Source: Blastomussa wellsi | Taxonomy: Eukaryota > Cnidaria > Anthozoa > Scleractinia > Plerogyridae | Assembly: GCA_947652115.1 (NCBI GenBank) | Contig: OX393561.1 | Coordinates: 42,785,113 to 42,849,112 of the forward strand | Direction of reading: 5' to 3' | Length of the DNA: 64,000 nt | In this document: positions 1 through 11,077 of the stretch, in pieces | Position numbering within the stretch: position 1 is the first letter of the stretch | Layout of the letters: each line of letters starts with the position of its first letter | Program-made: the position numbers and the translations under genes | Notes under the pieces: generated by a model | What the model was told of the DNA's origin: nothing | Databases searched by the model: none | What the model saw: only the letters and a program-made list of their open reading frames with translations

Positions 1-842
1 TGACTGTTGCTTCACATTATAAGAAGGAGACAAGGGTGGAAAGCTGATTTTCGACCGCTCCAGCGCCAAGCCGATTTTCACACAGAATACCAGAGCACAA
101 TCCGCTTGTAACAGGGCAAGCTGGAACTGGAAAGTCTTTTTGGTGCAAACCATGTATGATCGTTTGAAGGATCAAGGGAAAAATGTAGAGATAGTGTGTG
201 CGAGTGGCATAGCAGGCAGTGTTTATACGGACAGGACATGAACCTCCACAGTTCATGCACGAACAACGCGTTAGTAGGTGACTTTCTGCAGCTATGGCCC
301 GTCACCAATTCCTTTGATCTTGAAAGATTTGTGTTTGAATCTCCGCTCTTCACGCTGGCGGAGTGAAACTAAAGCCGGAAATCCATCTGTGTTCGCAGGC
401 TAGTCTTCAAGGCCATCAATCCCGTCACACGTCATAAAAAATCACCCCAGACTTCTCAGTGGATGAATCACCGCTGCAAATATGTCCCTGGTCCCCCTCC
501 CACATGAGCCATTTGTAACAGGGTATTGTTTATCGTCAACCAATCAGTGTGGAGCACACAGCGTGACGGTTGGTCCCTGGAACACGAACGGACTGCCACG
601 GATGTTTGTCGCTTCGAAGGCTGCATTTATTGAAAATTAATCGGCGGTTAGCGCTCGGATATTGAATGGATCTTCGATTGAATGCCACAAAAAGAAGCTT
701 CGACCTTTCAGTTTATCAGGCACTCAATTTGGGAGTCGGGTGATTCCAATTTCTGTTTGAAAATCGGCTTGGTGCTGGAGCGGTTGAAAATCAGCTTTAA
801 TTTCCACCCTTGTCTCCTTCCTATGACGCGAAACAACAGTCA
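1..842. repeat. Inverted repeat pair, left arm running off the window
   Basis: Bases 1-87 are the imperfect reverse complement of 751-842. Shared blocks include GAAGGAGACAAGGGTGGAAA and the segment around CCAAGCCGATTTTCA. The left arm touches base 1, so the element extends upstream. The interval between the arms shows no protein similarity; a CCAAT box occurs near 539. The reading frame 682-915 ends in a donor-like GAG/GTAAGT at 911/912 but cannot join ADCK5 exon 1414 in phase. Confidence 0.6.
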
Positions 843-1039
843 ACGCAAAACCCTCCAAATCGCTCAAATTCACCATTTTGGGCCAAGGAACGATAAAATT
901 CAACACCTGAGGTAAGTTCACATTTATTTCAACCAAAAAAAATAAACATTACTCGAAATAAGTTTACAATAGTAGGACGCTTTCAATATTCCCATACATT
1001 TCTTTGTATTTTGAACAAAGACGCACTGCTTGTATGGGC

Positions 1040-1296
1040 TCCCTGTAGGTCTATTCCTGGGTTGACGTCAAAAACTGATTTGCTTGCATGTTGACAAAGA
1101 GTTGATGCGATGCAAATCAGTTTGTGACGTCAACCCAGGAATAGACCCACGCCCCTTCTGACTCAGTCGTGAACCAACTGATGCTTGGTTTTTCGTAACT
1201 TTTAAATGCTATAAAAAGTCAGCATTTGGTAAAAAGGAGAAACGAAAGGTGCAATGCATTGTAGTGAAAAAATATTTTGGGGCTAGGTCACTTTAA
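1040..1296 (+). mobile_element. Foldback MITE (CACTTTAA family), copy 1
   Basis: The core is an inverted repeat: GGTCTATTCCTGGGTTGACG at about 1048 faces CGTCAACCCAGGAATAGACC near 1130. The right half (TCAGTCGTG..., GGAGAAACGAAAGGTG, TTTTGGGG, CACTTTAA) matches the full copy at 45861-46252. The left outer arm seems to be missing here. Confidence 0.75.
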
Positions 1297-1413
1297 TAAT
1301 CAGTAGCTAAACAATATCCTGAAACAAAAAGGTAAATAATTATTATCAAGGCTGCCTGCATGACCAGGAGTACTAACAGCTAGTAACTTGCCTGTTGTTT
1401 TATTTGCTTTTAG

Positions 1414-4400
1414 AATGGAGACAAGTATGTGCAAGCTATTAAAGGTTGTCACCAGAGGGCAGCTGACAGAATAGTGATAGGAGCAATTGAAAATGGAGGG
1501 CTTTACATCAAGCTAGGGCAAGGACTGGCTTGCTTTAATCATGTACTGCCACGAGAATACATAGAGACCCTTCCAGTGTTACAAGATAAGGTACTGGGAA
1601 GTTGTTTATTTTTGTCCCAGTGTAGTTTCTAACCACCAGGGATTTCAAAACAAGCTACCAGCCACCAGGATTCTGCTGGCTGTGTGATGACGGTTACTTT
1701 GGTCATAGCAATCAGCCTACGATAATAACATTTAACACCCACTTAAAGACATGGAAACTCCTGAACTATAGGAATTTTAATTAAATTAATGTAATTTTAT
1801 ACATCCCCTTAGCAAAGGTATTTTCGGCGAGGGTTGGAAAAGCTATTCTAACATGGGCATACATACTGTAAAGGGGTGATTTATACGCCTCAACCCCTTC
1901 TCCCCTCACCACCCTTGTGGTACATTTACATTATAGATTGACCAATGCCAGTTTCACTGGATATTGAATGATTGTATAAATTTAGCCCCGAGTTCAACTC
2001 CTGGGCTACAGTATGCTGATAAATAGCCAACTGGTCTGCCTCCTGCCCTGAAAAGCCACAACGGGGAGTGGTCAATTAAGTTGTTGTTATTATTATTATT
2101 TATTGTTTATTATTTATTATTATCATTATTATCATTATCATTATCATTATTATTGTTCAGTAATTCATTCTGAAGAATTGTCTGTTCATGATCTATTGAT
2201 TCTTTCCTTTCTGAGATGCATTGTTATTTTTTCAGGCTCTTCGAAGAAAACATGGAGAGGTCAGTTACTCAAATTGTTTGTTGATTGTACCCTAAGCTCT
2301 AGGCTGGCTGAAAGTAAATGTAGTTTACCTTTTTTAGGATGCACTCCACCATGGTCACATAGTACAAAACAAAAAGTGCAGTCCTGTGGTAGTTAAATGT
2401 AGAGGTTTTCTGACTTACTATTAATTATAATTATTATGCAAAACTATTGAACAAGATTTCTTGTGTTTTCTGTACGCATTACGGACCTATGCACTGACCC
2501 AGAGACAGACCATTCTTCCTTCCCTTGTGTCATTCCAGGTGGACGAGCTTTTTCTTGAAGACTTTGGTAAGAAAGCTCACAAGTTATTCCTGGAGTTTGA
2601 TTACAACCCTATTGCTGCTGCTAGTCTAGCCCAGGTGCACCGAGCAGTTATGCATGATGGAAGGGAAGTAGCTGTCAAGGCAAGTGTGAACTTATAGTTG
2701 TAGCACAAGTTAATCATCCTTTGTGTGGTCACAGGCCTCCAAGATTATAAAATGCCTTAATGACTATTACAGAGCGTGGTAGGCTAGTGGATACTAAAAT
2801 TGATGGCTACTAAAATTGAGCTAGGTTAATTCGACACAAGTTTGGGTTCTTGAATTGAAAAATACCGGTCATGTGTGTTTTCTCACTGCATTCAAAAATG
2901 GCATGGAAAAATGTGGAATCGCTTGTGAACACAAGAATGATAATTTTTTTGAGGAAAAATGAAGATGCTTGCCAACAATCAAACAGGCCATTTTAATGGC
3001 AAAAGCAGCAGTTGTGCTTGCTGAAAGTAGTCCAGCAAAATGTGATCAAGAAATCCCCCCCATGTTTGGGTATTTAGGTGCTGCTGGCAGTTTGAAACCC
3101 TGACCCTGTTTGGAACAAAAATAATGTTAAACACTTACCCTTTTATACTATAGCGCTAATATCTAATCCTTAAAATGATCTGATGTTGACTGATGACCGG
3201 CTTTAAGAATAAATACTATCTTTGGATTGCTTGAAACTTGATGAAAGTCTTGAAACCATACCCTGTCTAGGACGACTCCATACCCTGTTTAGGACAGACT
3301 TGCTTAAAATGATATTCCCTGTTCAGGACTGAAGGGTCAAAAACCACACCCTATCCAGCGGCACGCCCCATATAGCCGACCCTGTAAATAGGCGAGTAAC
3401 CCCCCTTCCCCTCTTATATTTTTAGTCATGAGTGTTTCTTTGTTGTTCATTTAGATGCAATACATTGACCTTCTGGATAGATATGATGGTGACCTATGGA
3501 CATTAAAACGCTTGCTTCAAGTGATTGCCTGGATGCATCCTTCATTTGCTTTCTCTTGGGTTTTAGACGTAAGTTAAGTCTGGTGAATTTAACCTATCAG
3601 TATTGCACATTTAGATTTCATTTACTAACAGTAACCAGTAGAGAATGTACACAAAAAATTTGCTGCCCCAAGTAAGTTTTTTGCCTTGGAAATTGAATTG
3701 TTCAGGTTTCTGTCACAAATAGATTATGAAAAGCCCCTCTTTATTTTTTCTTAGTCCGACAAGCGTGAAGCAAAATAAAAACAGTGGGAAAATGGTGCCC
3801 ATTTCTCCAGTCGCACATTATTTTCCTTCACGCTTAACTCCAGTTTCTGCAGCATGAAGACTTCAGGAGGCTAGGAGTATTTCTACTCCCCCCTGGATGG
3901 GATACTAGTCCATTGCAGGTTACCCCCAACATTCTGTTCATTCTGTTATGGCGATGGGTAGAGAGAGAGGCACTGTGGCAATAAATTGTCTTGCCCAAGA
4001 ACACAACACGGCTTAAACCCGGATCGTCCAATCCAGAGTCCAGCGCACTAACCAGTGCAAAAACCTTCAGAGAACCTGTTTTCGTTAGGTTAAAGCTTGA
4101 TGTGCTGTGTTACTTAGCGATATCCATGTAACTAAACTGCTGTCTCAGTAAGATTTCAAGCGAAAAAATTAAGATAGTTACTCGATAGTTCACTGGTTGT
4201 TATATGCAAGAAATGTTCCTTCTAATTGACCAGTTCCGATATATTAAAATTCTAACACGGCGCCGAGGCTTGGGGGAATAAAACAAAAGAAATTATTTAT
4301 TCATCCCTAAGCCTCGATGCAAAATCTTTTGTTTTATTCCCCCAAGCCTCGGCGACATGTTAGAATATTAACACACCGGAATTGGTCTATTAGGACTTAC

Positions 4401-7400
4401 AAGAAACTTTGAAAGAAGAGCTCGATTTCGTGCACGAGGGCCACAATGGTGAAAGATGCGCAGATGAACTGAAGCATCTTAGTTATGTTTATGTGCCAGA
4501 AATCCACTGGGACCTTACTACGAAGGTATGAATCATTATTTAATAGAAAGCACTGTTCTGGCCACAGCCATGCTAGAGCAAATCTCTTCCACAGAGCCCG
4601 CTTTAAAAGCGAGAGTCCGCGATTCGTGGACTTCCGGTCGTTAATGCTCAAAGCTGATTGGCTGACAATCGATGTTGAGCACTCTGCGCATCTTTGTGTT
4701 CTTGGTGCTGACCAAAAGAAAATCGGGCTCTGGGGACGAGATTGCGCAGGAATTGACGATCTCTTAGAAAAAGTACCTGGAAAACGTCCGGTCTTTGGCA
4801 GAGAACTGTATTGATCTTTGCATGCTGTAACTTAATAAGAAGAAAAGGCTCAGTCAATTTTTAGATGTAGTATAATCCACCAGCTCGCAAGTGGCTAGAG
4901 CCGTATTAAAACAATCCTAGGTTTTCTCATTTTTTCTGTTAATGAAAAGAAATTCAATTTAGTAAACGAAATAGCCCAATTTATTGAAATGCTCTAAGGA
5001 AACTTCAAACTAACAGTTTACTATCTCAAAAAATACCCTAGAAGATTAATAATACACTAGAAAGAAAGGAAGATGTTAAAAATTAGAGAAGACTGAAACG
5101 GATTGCGAAAACTAACTAAAGAACTTAAGTTAAAAAATTTTCAAGATGAAACATTTCTTCCAGCGCGTGCTGACGGCAGAGTACGTTGACGCGTGTAAAG
5201 TAGATGACGTTGAGGGTCTCAAACAGAGAGGACTGGACGTAGCTGATGTAAGTCTGCAATAATTGTTGTATTCACCTGTTATTTTCATGTTTCTTTTACC
5301 AAGTTCGTACCAGTTTAAGGCTGGGGTTAGCAGTGAAGACAAACGATTACATTCGTGGCATTTGCCATCTTGCTCACTCGTCCATAGGTTGATGAGAAAA
5401 TGATCAAAGCGTTCGGTGAGCAGTTGTTTCGTAGTGGATTCATTCACGGTGACCCTCATCCTGCTAATGGTAAGTTTTAGACTTCTGCCTCTTGGGCAGC
5501 AGTTATAGCAATTTTTCATGTGGGACTTAAAGAAAAGGACTATGAGAGCAAAGAACAAAATGCAGTGATATCACATAAGGCCAACGCGCCTCTCGAGTGT
5601 TCCTCCTACGTCTTGTTTTTAGCAGGTAACTAATCTCAGTTTCCTTCTCTATCCAGTTCTTGTTAGGAAAGGAAAAGACGGCAAAGCTGAAATAGTCATA
5701 ATTGACCACGGGCTTTACGACACACTTCAACATAGGTAATGTTATTAGTTTAGAACGATCACTGTTATAAGTTCTGATTATTTTGACCTTGTTATTTTGC
5801 TTAGTAATAGTAATAGTAATAGCAATTGCAATAGTAATAGTAATATTTAGCAATAGCAATAGCAATAGCAATCATAACTTAAAGTTAATATTATGAAAAC
5901 GGCATGCACCGTGCCATTTTCCAAACAATGCGCTTTCCTTTGTAGAGACAGAATAGCTTTGTGTCAACTGTGGAAATCCATCGTGTTGAATGACCAGGAA
6001 CGCATGCAGCATTTCAGCAAACAACTTGGAGTAGATGGTAATAAAATGTTCCATTCGTGTGGTTTGTGCCACCCGCACTCTTGCAGTATCTAAGCATCGT
6101 GCAGAACGATTGATTGTGTTGTAGCTCTCGCTCGCTACATTACGCACGCACGCACGCACTCGCGCTCTCACGTAGCTACGCGCGCATCGTCCCACACGCC
6201 CACTCACTCTTTCTCACTCTAGTAACTTATCAAACATCTTCTTGGAACTGGCATGTATGCCGCATATTTTTGTATCCTAGTAACAAAGTCTTGTCGGTAT
6301 TTCATTAAAAACGAAAGAAAATACGCAATTTTAAATACCTCTTTTGTCGTTATTTTTGTGAGGTTTTATTTCCTTGAGTTCGCGAGTCGTCAAAAATACC
6401 CATAAATCAAACATACAGAAATCATTCCTCAGAAATAAAGATAAATTCTGCCTTCTGTACCATGATATATACATAAAAGCATAACAAAAAAGTTTTTAGC
6501 GAAATTTTAGGCAGTTCGTGTTGCAAGTTTTTAGCAAAACGTGAACGTCGCGAAAATAAAATAAAGGACGTATTTTGACTAAAGGTTTACAATTCTCGTT
6601 GCCGCTTTTAGTTATCTGAACATATATGTTGTATTTTTGTTTTGTTTTAGACTATGAAAACTTTTGCCAGATTCTTCTTCAGCGTCCGTTCGTTTGGGGA
6701 AGCGCCGGCATGTTGTTTACGTCACGAGTCACAGATGAAGACTTAGAAATTATGACAAAACTCGCCCAAGGACACTTCGAGAAAGTTATTATTATTCTTA
6801 AACAGCTTCCACGGAGCATGCTTCTTGTTTTCAGGTGCGAATGTATTTGTACTAAATCCACGGTTATTTTGTGGTAATTTTGTAACGTTTGTATTTTGTC
6901 GTCGTTTTTAATCCTGAAGAGAAATATTTAGGTACTCGATACGAATTGATAAGATGAAGTAGAGGAGGGGGAATGTGGTCCATGTTCTACGCCCATTGCT
7001 TGGGGGCGGAACACGATCCTCTATCGGACTTAGTTCATTCCGGTGTAACCACCCTCGGTGCAATTTTCTCTTCATCACTTGGCGTCAGTGTTCCTTGCTG
7101 TCCTCTCTCTTTCCTTTCTTGTCAATGTGTTAGGAAACATAGTTATCAAAAACCTAACACAACTCATACAGGCCAAAAGTTTCGTTTTTGTCTCATCTTT
7201 ATTGGAACCATTATTTTACAGTGGGTCAAATGCCATCCCGTCCACCCATAAATTCTTCCTATCGCCTTGCTTCACCCGCTTAGTCATAACGTTTTGTGTC
7301 GTATTACGACAAAGCTGCTTTTTTATCTCTTTTTAGAAATTTAAACACTGTTCGTGCTATCAATCAGGAACTTGGAGAACCAGTAGACAGATTTGTTCTC

Positions 7401-8491
7401 ATGGCCAGATGGTAATGATCCACCTTTTCTGTCTGTCTATCTGTCTTTCTGTCTGTCTGTCAGCCTGTCTGCCTGTCTTTCTGTGTGTGTGTCTGTCTGC
7501 CTATCTGTCTGTCTGACTGTCTGTCTGTGTGGCTGTCTGTCAGTCTGTATCTGCCTGTCTGTCGGTCGTCAGAGGATGCAAAGAACAAAAAAGGCATTTG
7601 GAAACAGTTTGTTATTTATAAAATTGAGTCGTCAACTTACCTAATGTGGCTATTTTCTTGCAGCGCCATTGCTGGACTTCACGGTAATATAAAACACAAC
7701 AGTATTTGGTCAAAAGTGAAGACATCCTTTGAATCATTCGTTCTTGATGTCAGGATAAGGTACGTATTGATCCACATAACCGGGCCACACGAAAGCCGAA
7801 AACGGCGGTTAAACGTTTCTTGAGAGCGAGGATGCTATTTTACTACCATTCGGCTTTTCGTCTTATCCGACTCATACATGATACCACTTGATACATGGGC
7901 CCATACAGAGGTTGGCATCAGACTGGCCTGAAACAGGATTTTGGCCCCGTCTATTGACGGTCATTTTCCTTTATTTTCTTGGGGGTTGAGGCGTTACATG
8001 ACTCCAGGTGACATCTATGGAGTAGCGAAAAAACAGCTACTTGTCTTTACGATTATCATCACTCAAGCCTTATTTCAAGGAAAAGGGTGACCCCAGACAG
8101 CAGTGCCAGGATCATCGTGCCAACGGGATCATCCACCGAGCGCAACATGTTTTAAGCTTTCAGTTTACATGCGAAGCGTCGCATTTGGCCCTAGTTCTAG
8201 AATCACCCGAGCACTAGGATCATCCTTCTTCCTTGTAAGTAGTGCCTTAGTTCTTAATAGTAATAAATTAACCCCATGTTTTGAGCCCGTGACTGACAGA
8301 TTTAACGTTATGTCATTGATAGAGCCATGAGCTTCAGAGCATGGATGGTGGAAACCTACATCAAAGTTCTGCAGTACCTGGGCCGAGCGCCCAAAGACAT
8401 GGACAAATTGACATCGAAACTGAAGACTCTACATGAATTGGACGCCATAGCAGCAGAAAGATCTAACCACGGAGCGGTCTCGTTCTCTTGA
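1414..8491 (+). CDS. ADCK5: ADCK5, aarF/UbiB-type atypical protein kinase, 13 exons, N-terminus missing
   Basis: Exons read as 1414-1590, 2236-2259, 2539-2679, 3455-3568, 4394-4525, 5164-5247, 5388-5469, 5657-5735, 5946-6037, 6651-6834, 7337-7411, 7664-7759 and 8323-8491, with phases that all join; 482 codons then TGA. The order of motifs is that of the UbiB/ABC1 family: KLGQ (about residues 33-36 of this piece), the alanine-rich AAAS loop, VAVK with the presumed beta-3 lysine, EELDF, the catalytic loop [11 protein letters not shown], and DHGLY in place of DFG. Similarity to vertebrate ADCK5 is recognisable throughout (for example [36 protein letters not shown]). Vertebrate ADCK5 is about 580 residues, so roughly 100 N-terminal residues, including any mitochondrial targeting signal, lie in exons I could not find, probably upstream. 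Family role: mitochondrial membrane kinase/ATPase linked to lipid or coenzyme Q biology; the exact substrate of ADCK5 is not settled. Exon 2 is a 24-nt microexon, and intron 3 uses a GC donor. Confidence 0.93.
2085..2155 (+). repeat. (TTA/TTATCA)n microsatellite
   Basis: Runs of TTA and ATTATC units in ADCK5 intron 1, ending about 80 bases before the microexon. Confidence 0.85.
2236..2259 (+). CDS. ADCK5: ADCK5 microexon (8 codons)
   Basis: The 24-nt exon reads ALRRKHGE between a TTTTTTCAG acceptor and a GAG/GTCAGT donor. It fills exactly the eight-residue gap between the LPVLQDK end of the previous exon and the VDELFLED start of the next, where vertebrate ADCK5 has a comparable eight-residue basic segment. 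It is too short for ORF-based or many ab initio gene finders. Confidence 0.85.
2680..3454 (+). other. GC-AG intron in ADCK5
   Basis: The reading frame VAVK ends at 2679 and resumes as MQYIDLLD at 3455 after a TTCATTTAG acceptor. The donor at 2680 is AAG/GCAAGT, which is the usual context for the minor GC donor class. The next downstream GT would break the frame, so a GC donor is the simplest reading. The intron interrupts the gene directly after the conserved kinase lysine. It also holds an ATAGGGTATGG-family repeat. Confidence 0.8.
3040..3412 (-). mobile_element. ATAGGGTATGG-family repeat, copy 1
   Basis: On the minus strand this reads ...GTGCCGCTGGATAGGG..., then ...CCCTTCAGTCCTGAACAGGG... 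and GTCTGTCCTAAACAGGG. It matches the copy at 60053-60465 block for block and ends with CATGGGGGG. It is non-coding and lies inside ADCK5 intron 3. Confidence 0.75.
3835..4075 (+). mobile_element. SINE-like repeat fragment
   Basis: Contains CTGCAGCATGAAGACTTCAG, GGAGTATTTCTACTCCCCCC, GGATGGGATACTAGTCCATT and the tail CCCGGATCGTCCAATCCAGA. A shortened relative lies at 44700-44800, and its GTAGCATGAAGCGACTAGGA block recurs at 9961 and 11172. Non-coding, in ADCK5 intron 4. Confidence 0.55.
4219..4390. mobile_element. Foldback MITE abutting an ADCK5 splice acceptor
   Basis: Arms GACCAGTTCCGATATATTAA ... GCCGAGGCTTGGGGGAATAA face TTATTCCCCCAAGCCTCGGC ... CCGGAATTGGTC. The right arm ends within a few bases of the TATTAG acceptor at 4393, so the polypyrimidine and branch region of this exon lies in element sequence. 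Confidence 0.8.
5800..5872 (+). repeat. (AGTAAT/AGCAAT)n microsatellite
   Basis: Imperfect hexamer run in an ADCK5 intron. It produces spurious Ile/Thr-rich frames on the minus strand. Confidence 0.8.
7424..7570 (+). repeat. (TGTC)n microsatellite
   Basis: Long imperfect CTGT/TGTC array in an ADCK5 intron, starting about 12 bases after the donor at 7412. The Cys/Leu/Ser-rich frames across it are artefacts. Confidence 0.9.
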
Positions 8492-8501
8492 TAGCGACTA
8501 A

Positions 8502-8507
8502 AATAAA
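8502..8507 (+). terminator. Candidate poly(A) signal of ADCK5
   Basis: An AATAAA hexamer lies 10 bases after the ADCK5 stop codon. This would make a very short 3' UTR, so a later signal may be used instead. Confidence 0.4.
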
Positions 8508-9494
8508 TGTCTGAGGCCAGTTGTTCAAAGAGTGGATAACGCACCGTATAACGCACCGAAAAGTGCATCAGACAAATCACGAGAAATATAAATGCATAGT
8601 GTTATTTACCCTTTTCATAAACGGGGCCAGACAAACATAATGTATAAACTTAAAATTTGTAAAAATAATAATAACAATAATAATGATGAACTTGATCGAA
8701 CAACTTGTAAGTTCCATTTAAATTTAATTGAGCGTAGTTTTCAACAAAAGCTACACGTTGTTAGAGTGGGTCATAATTTGAGCTTAGTCTTTATCCAAAC
8801 TTAACATTTTGTTTAATTCAAACTCGTACCATGACCGTTATGGGTATTTTTCTTAACCCCAATATCTCTGATGAAAAAAAAACAACCTTCATCAGGGGCA
8901 TAAAATACTTAACTCCGAAATATTGGGCTTCATTAAAATACCATCAGTTTCTAGCTGTTCGATCAGCCTTGCACTGTTAAGTTTATTGCTCATCCTGATC
9001 TTCACCAACATCCAGCTACAATCTGCTCCTTGTCGTTAAAGTGGTCCCTGTATCGTTTACAGAAGTGGGTATTTTTCACCTGCCGAGGTGTGGGAGTGTA
9101 ACCAATTATGACACTGATGCCATACCAAAACCATATGTTGCGCGAAATTTTGGGGTTTACCTCGGTGAGAAAACCTGTGACAAATCGTGACCGCGACATC
9201 TGACTCTCGCGCCCAGTCCTTCTGACCGGATCACCCCGGAAGTTATAAATGAATACTAGCAGACAGACAAATACTGCAGCTCAGGCCCTATCTCTGTAGA
9301 GACTGGTACATTCTACGTTTTATCAGTCTCTGCGTTTATGTTCTTTATTTCTTTGCTAAGCCGATCAGATCTTTATTGATCCAATGTCTGGGAAGCAGGA
9401 TTATCGTCACGGTTGCTTGTTGAGACGTTTAACCTATCTCTGTCAGGTAAGGAAGAATACAGCACTTAAAACAGACTACCTTATAAGGGAATAG

Positions 9495-9496
<2 letters not shown>

Positions 9497-9539
<43 letters not shown>

Positions 9540-9866
9540 GTATAACAATATAATTTGGTTTTATCAACTGGGTTGATAATGTCAATTGGCCACCGTAAAG
9601 AGATTCAAGTGCTGACGTTTCGAGCGTTAGCCCTTCGTCGGAGCGAAGGGCTAACGCTCGAAACGTCATCACTTGAATCTCTTTACGGTGGCCAATTGAC
9701 ATTATCAACCCAGTTGATAAAACCAAATTATACCTTATAAGGGATGTTGATTTGTTTTATACACTGCCGCTCCGACGAAGGGCTAACGCTCGAAACGTCA
9801 GCTCTTGAATCTCTTTACGGTGGCCAATTCACATTGTCAACCCAGTTGATAAAACCAAATTATATT
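9497..9866. mobile_element. Penelope-like terminal palindrome plus half copy, unit 1
   Basis: Bases about 9557-9727 form an almost perfect palindrome with arms GGTTTTATCAACTGGGTTGA to the complementary end and a centre of facing CGAAGGGCTAACGCTCGAAA cores. A second direct half copy follows at 9768-9866. Sequences of this type (ACGAAGGGCTAACGCTCGAAACGTC in one stretch) are familiar from the termini of Penelope-like retroelements, where hammerhead-type ribozyme folds have been described. Other copies in this window: 10708-11077, 16146-16310 and 48930-49140. Confidence 0.7.
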
Positions 9867-10705
9867 GCTTTTAATTAGGTTGCTTTAAAGTAAGGTAAAA
9901 AGGTAACGTCTGCATTGGAGCCTAAGTGGCTCATCAGGCCGGCGCTTATCTCCGGTTTCCGTAGCATGAAGCGACTAGGAACCACCGCGCCTGTCACTAG
10001 CTTTTAAAGTAGGGTTAGGGATTTGTAGCCATAAAAATTCGAACTTTGGCAGCTAGTCTCGGTGGTGTAGTTGAGATGATTCCCGCTTGGTAATCCATTA
10101 TCCCAGGTTTGAGACTTCTTGGGTTTTTTCTGTTTTTTTTTTACCTTAACCTTTTTACCTTACCTTTTTTTACCTTACCTTGCACTGTTAAGTTTATTGC
10201 TCATCCTGATCTTCACCAACATCCAGCTACAATCTGCTCCTTGTCGTTAAAGTGGTCCCTGTATCGTTTACAGAAGTGGGTATTTTTCACCTGCCGAGGT
10301 GTGGGAGTGTAACCAATTATGACACTGATGCCATACCAAAACCATATGTTGCGCGAAATTTTGGGGTTTACCTCGGTGAGAAAACCTGTGACAAATCGTG
10401 ACCGCGACATCTGACTCTCGCGCCCAGTCCTTCTGACCGGATCACCCCGGAAGTTATAAATGAATACTAGCAGACAGACAAATACTGCAGCTCAGGCCCT
10501 ATCTCTGTAGAGACTGGTACATTCTACGTTTTATCAGTCTCTGCGTTTATGTTCTTTATTTCTTTGCTAAGCCGATCAGATCTTTATTGATCCAATGTCT
10601 GGGAAGCAGGATTATCGTCACGGTTGCTTGTTGAGACGTTTAACCTATCTCTGTCAGGTAAGGAAGAATACAGCACTTAAAACAGACTACCTTATAAGGG
10701 AATAG

Positions 10706-10707
<2 letters not shown>

Positions 10708-10750
<43 letters not shown>

Positions 10751-11077
10751 GTATAACAATATAATTTGGTTTTATCAACTGGGTTGATAATGTCAATTGG
10801 CCACCGTAAAGAGATTCAAGTGCTGACGTTTCGAGCGTTAGCCCTTCGTCGGAGCGAAGGGCTAACGCTCGAAACGTCATCACTTGAATCTCTTTACGGT
10901 GGCCAATTGACATTATCAACCCAGTTGATAAAACCAAATTATACCTTATAAGGGATGTTGATTTGTTTTATACACTGCCGCTCCGACGAAGGGCTAACGC
11001 TCGAAACGTCAGCTCTTGAATCTCTTTACGGTGGCCAATTCACATTGTCAACCCAGTTGATAAAACCAAATTATATT
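10708..11077. mobile_element. Penelope-like terminal palindrome plus half copy, unit 2
   Basis: Second copy of the 9497-9866 structure, shifted by 1211 bases within the tandem duplication. Confidence 0.7.

Noticed and set aside
682..915. Open frame ending in a GTAAGT donor, a possible ADCK5 first exon
   Set aside because: ADCK5 exon 1414 starts in phase 0, while this frame ends two bases into a codon. The frame in the right phase has a stop within about five codons of the donor. No ADCK5-like N-terminal residues are seen, and the frame overlaps an inverted repeat.
9508..10951. Identical MVLSTGLIMSIGHRKEIQV peptides on both strands
   Set aside because: Produced by the Penelope-type palindrome, which reads the same on either strand; not a conserved protein.
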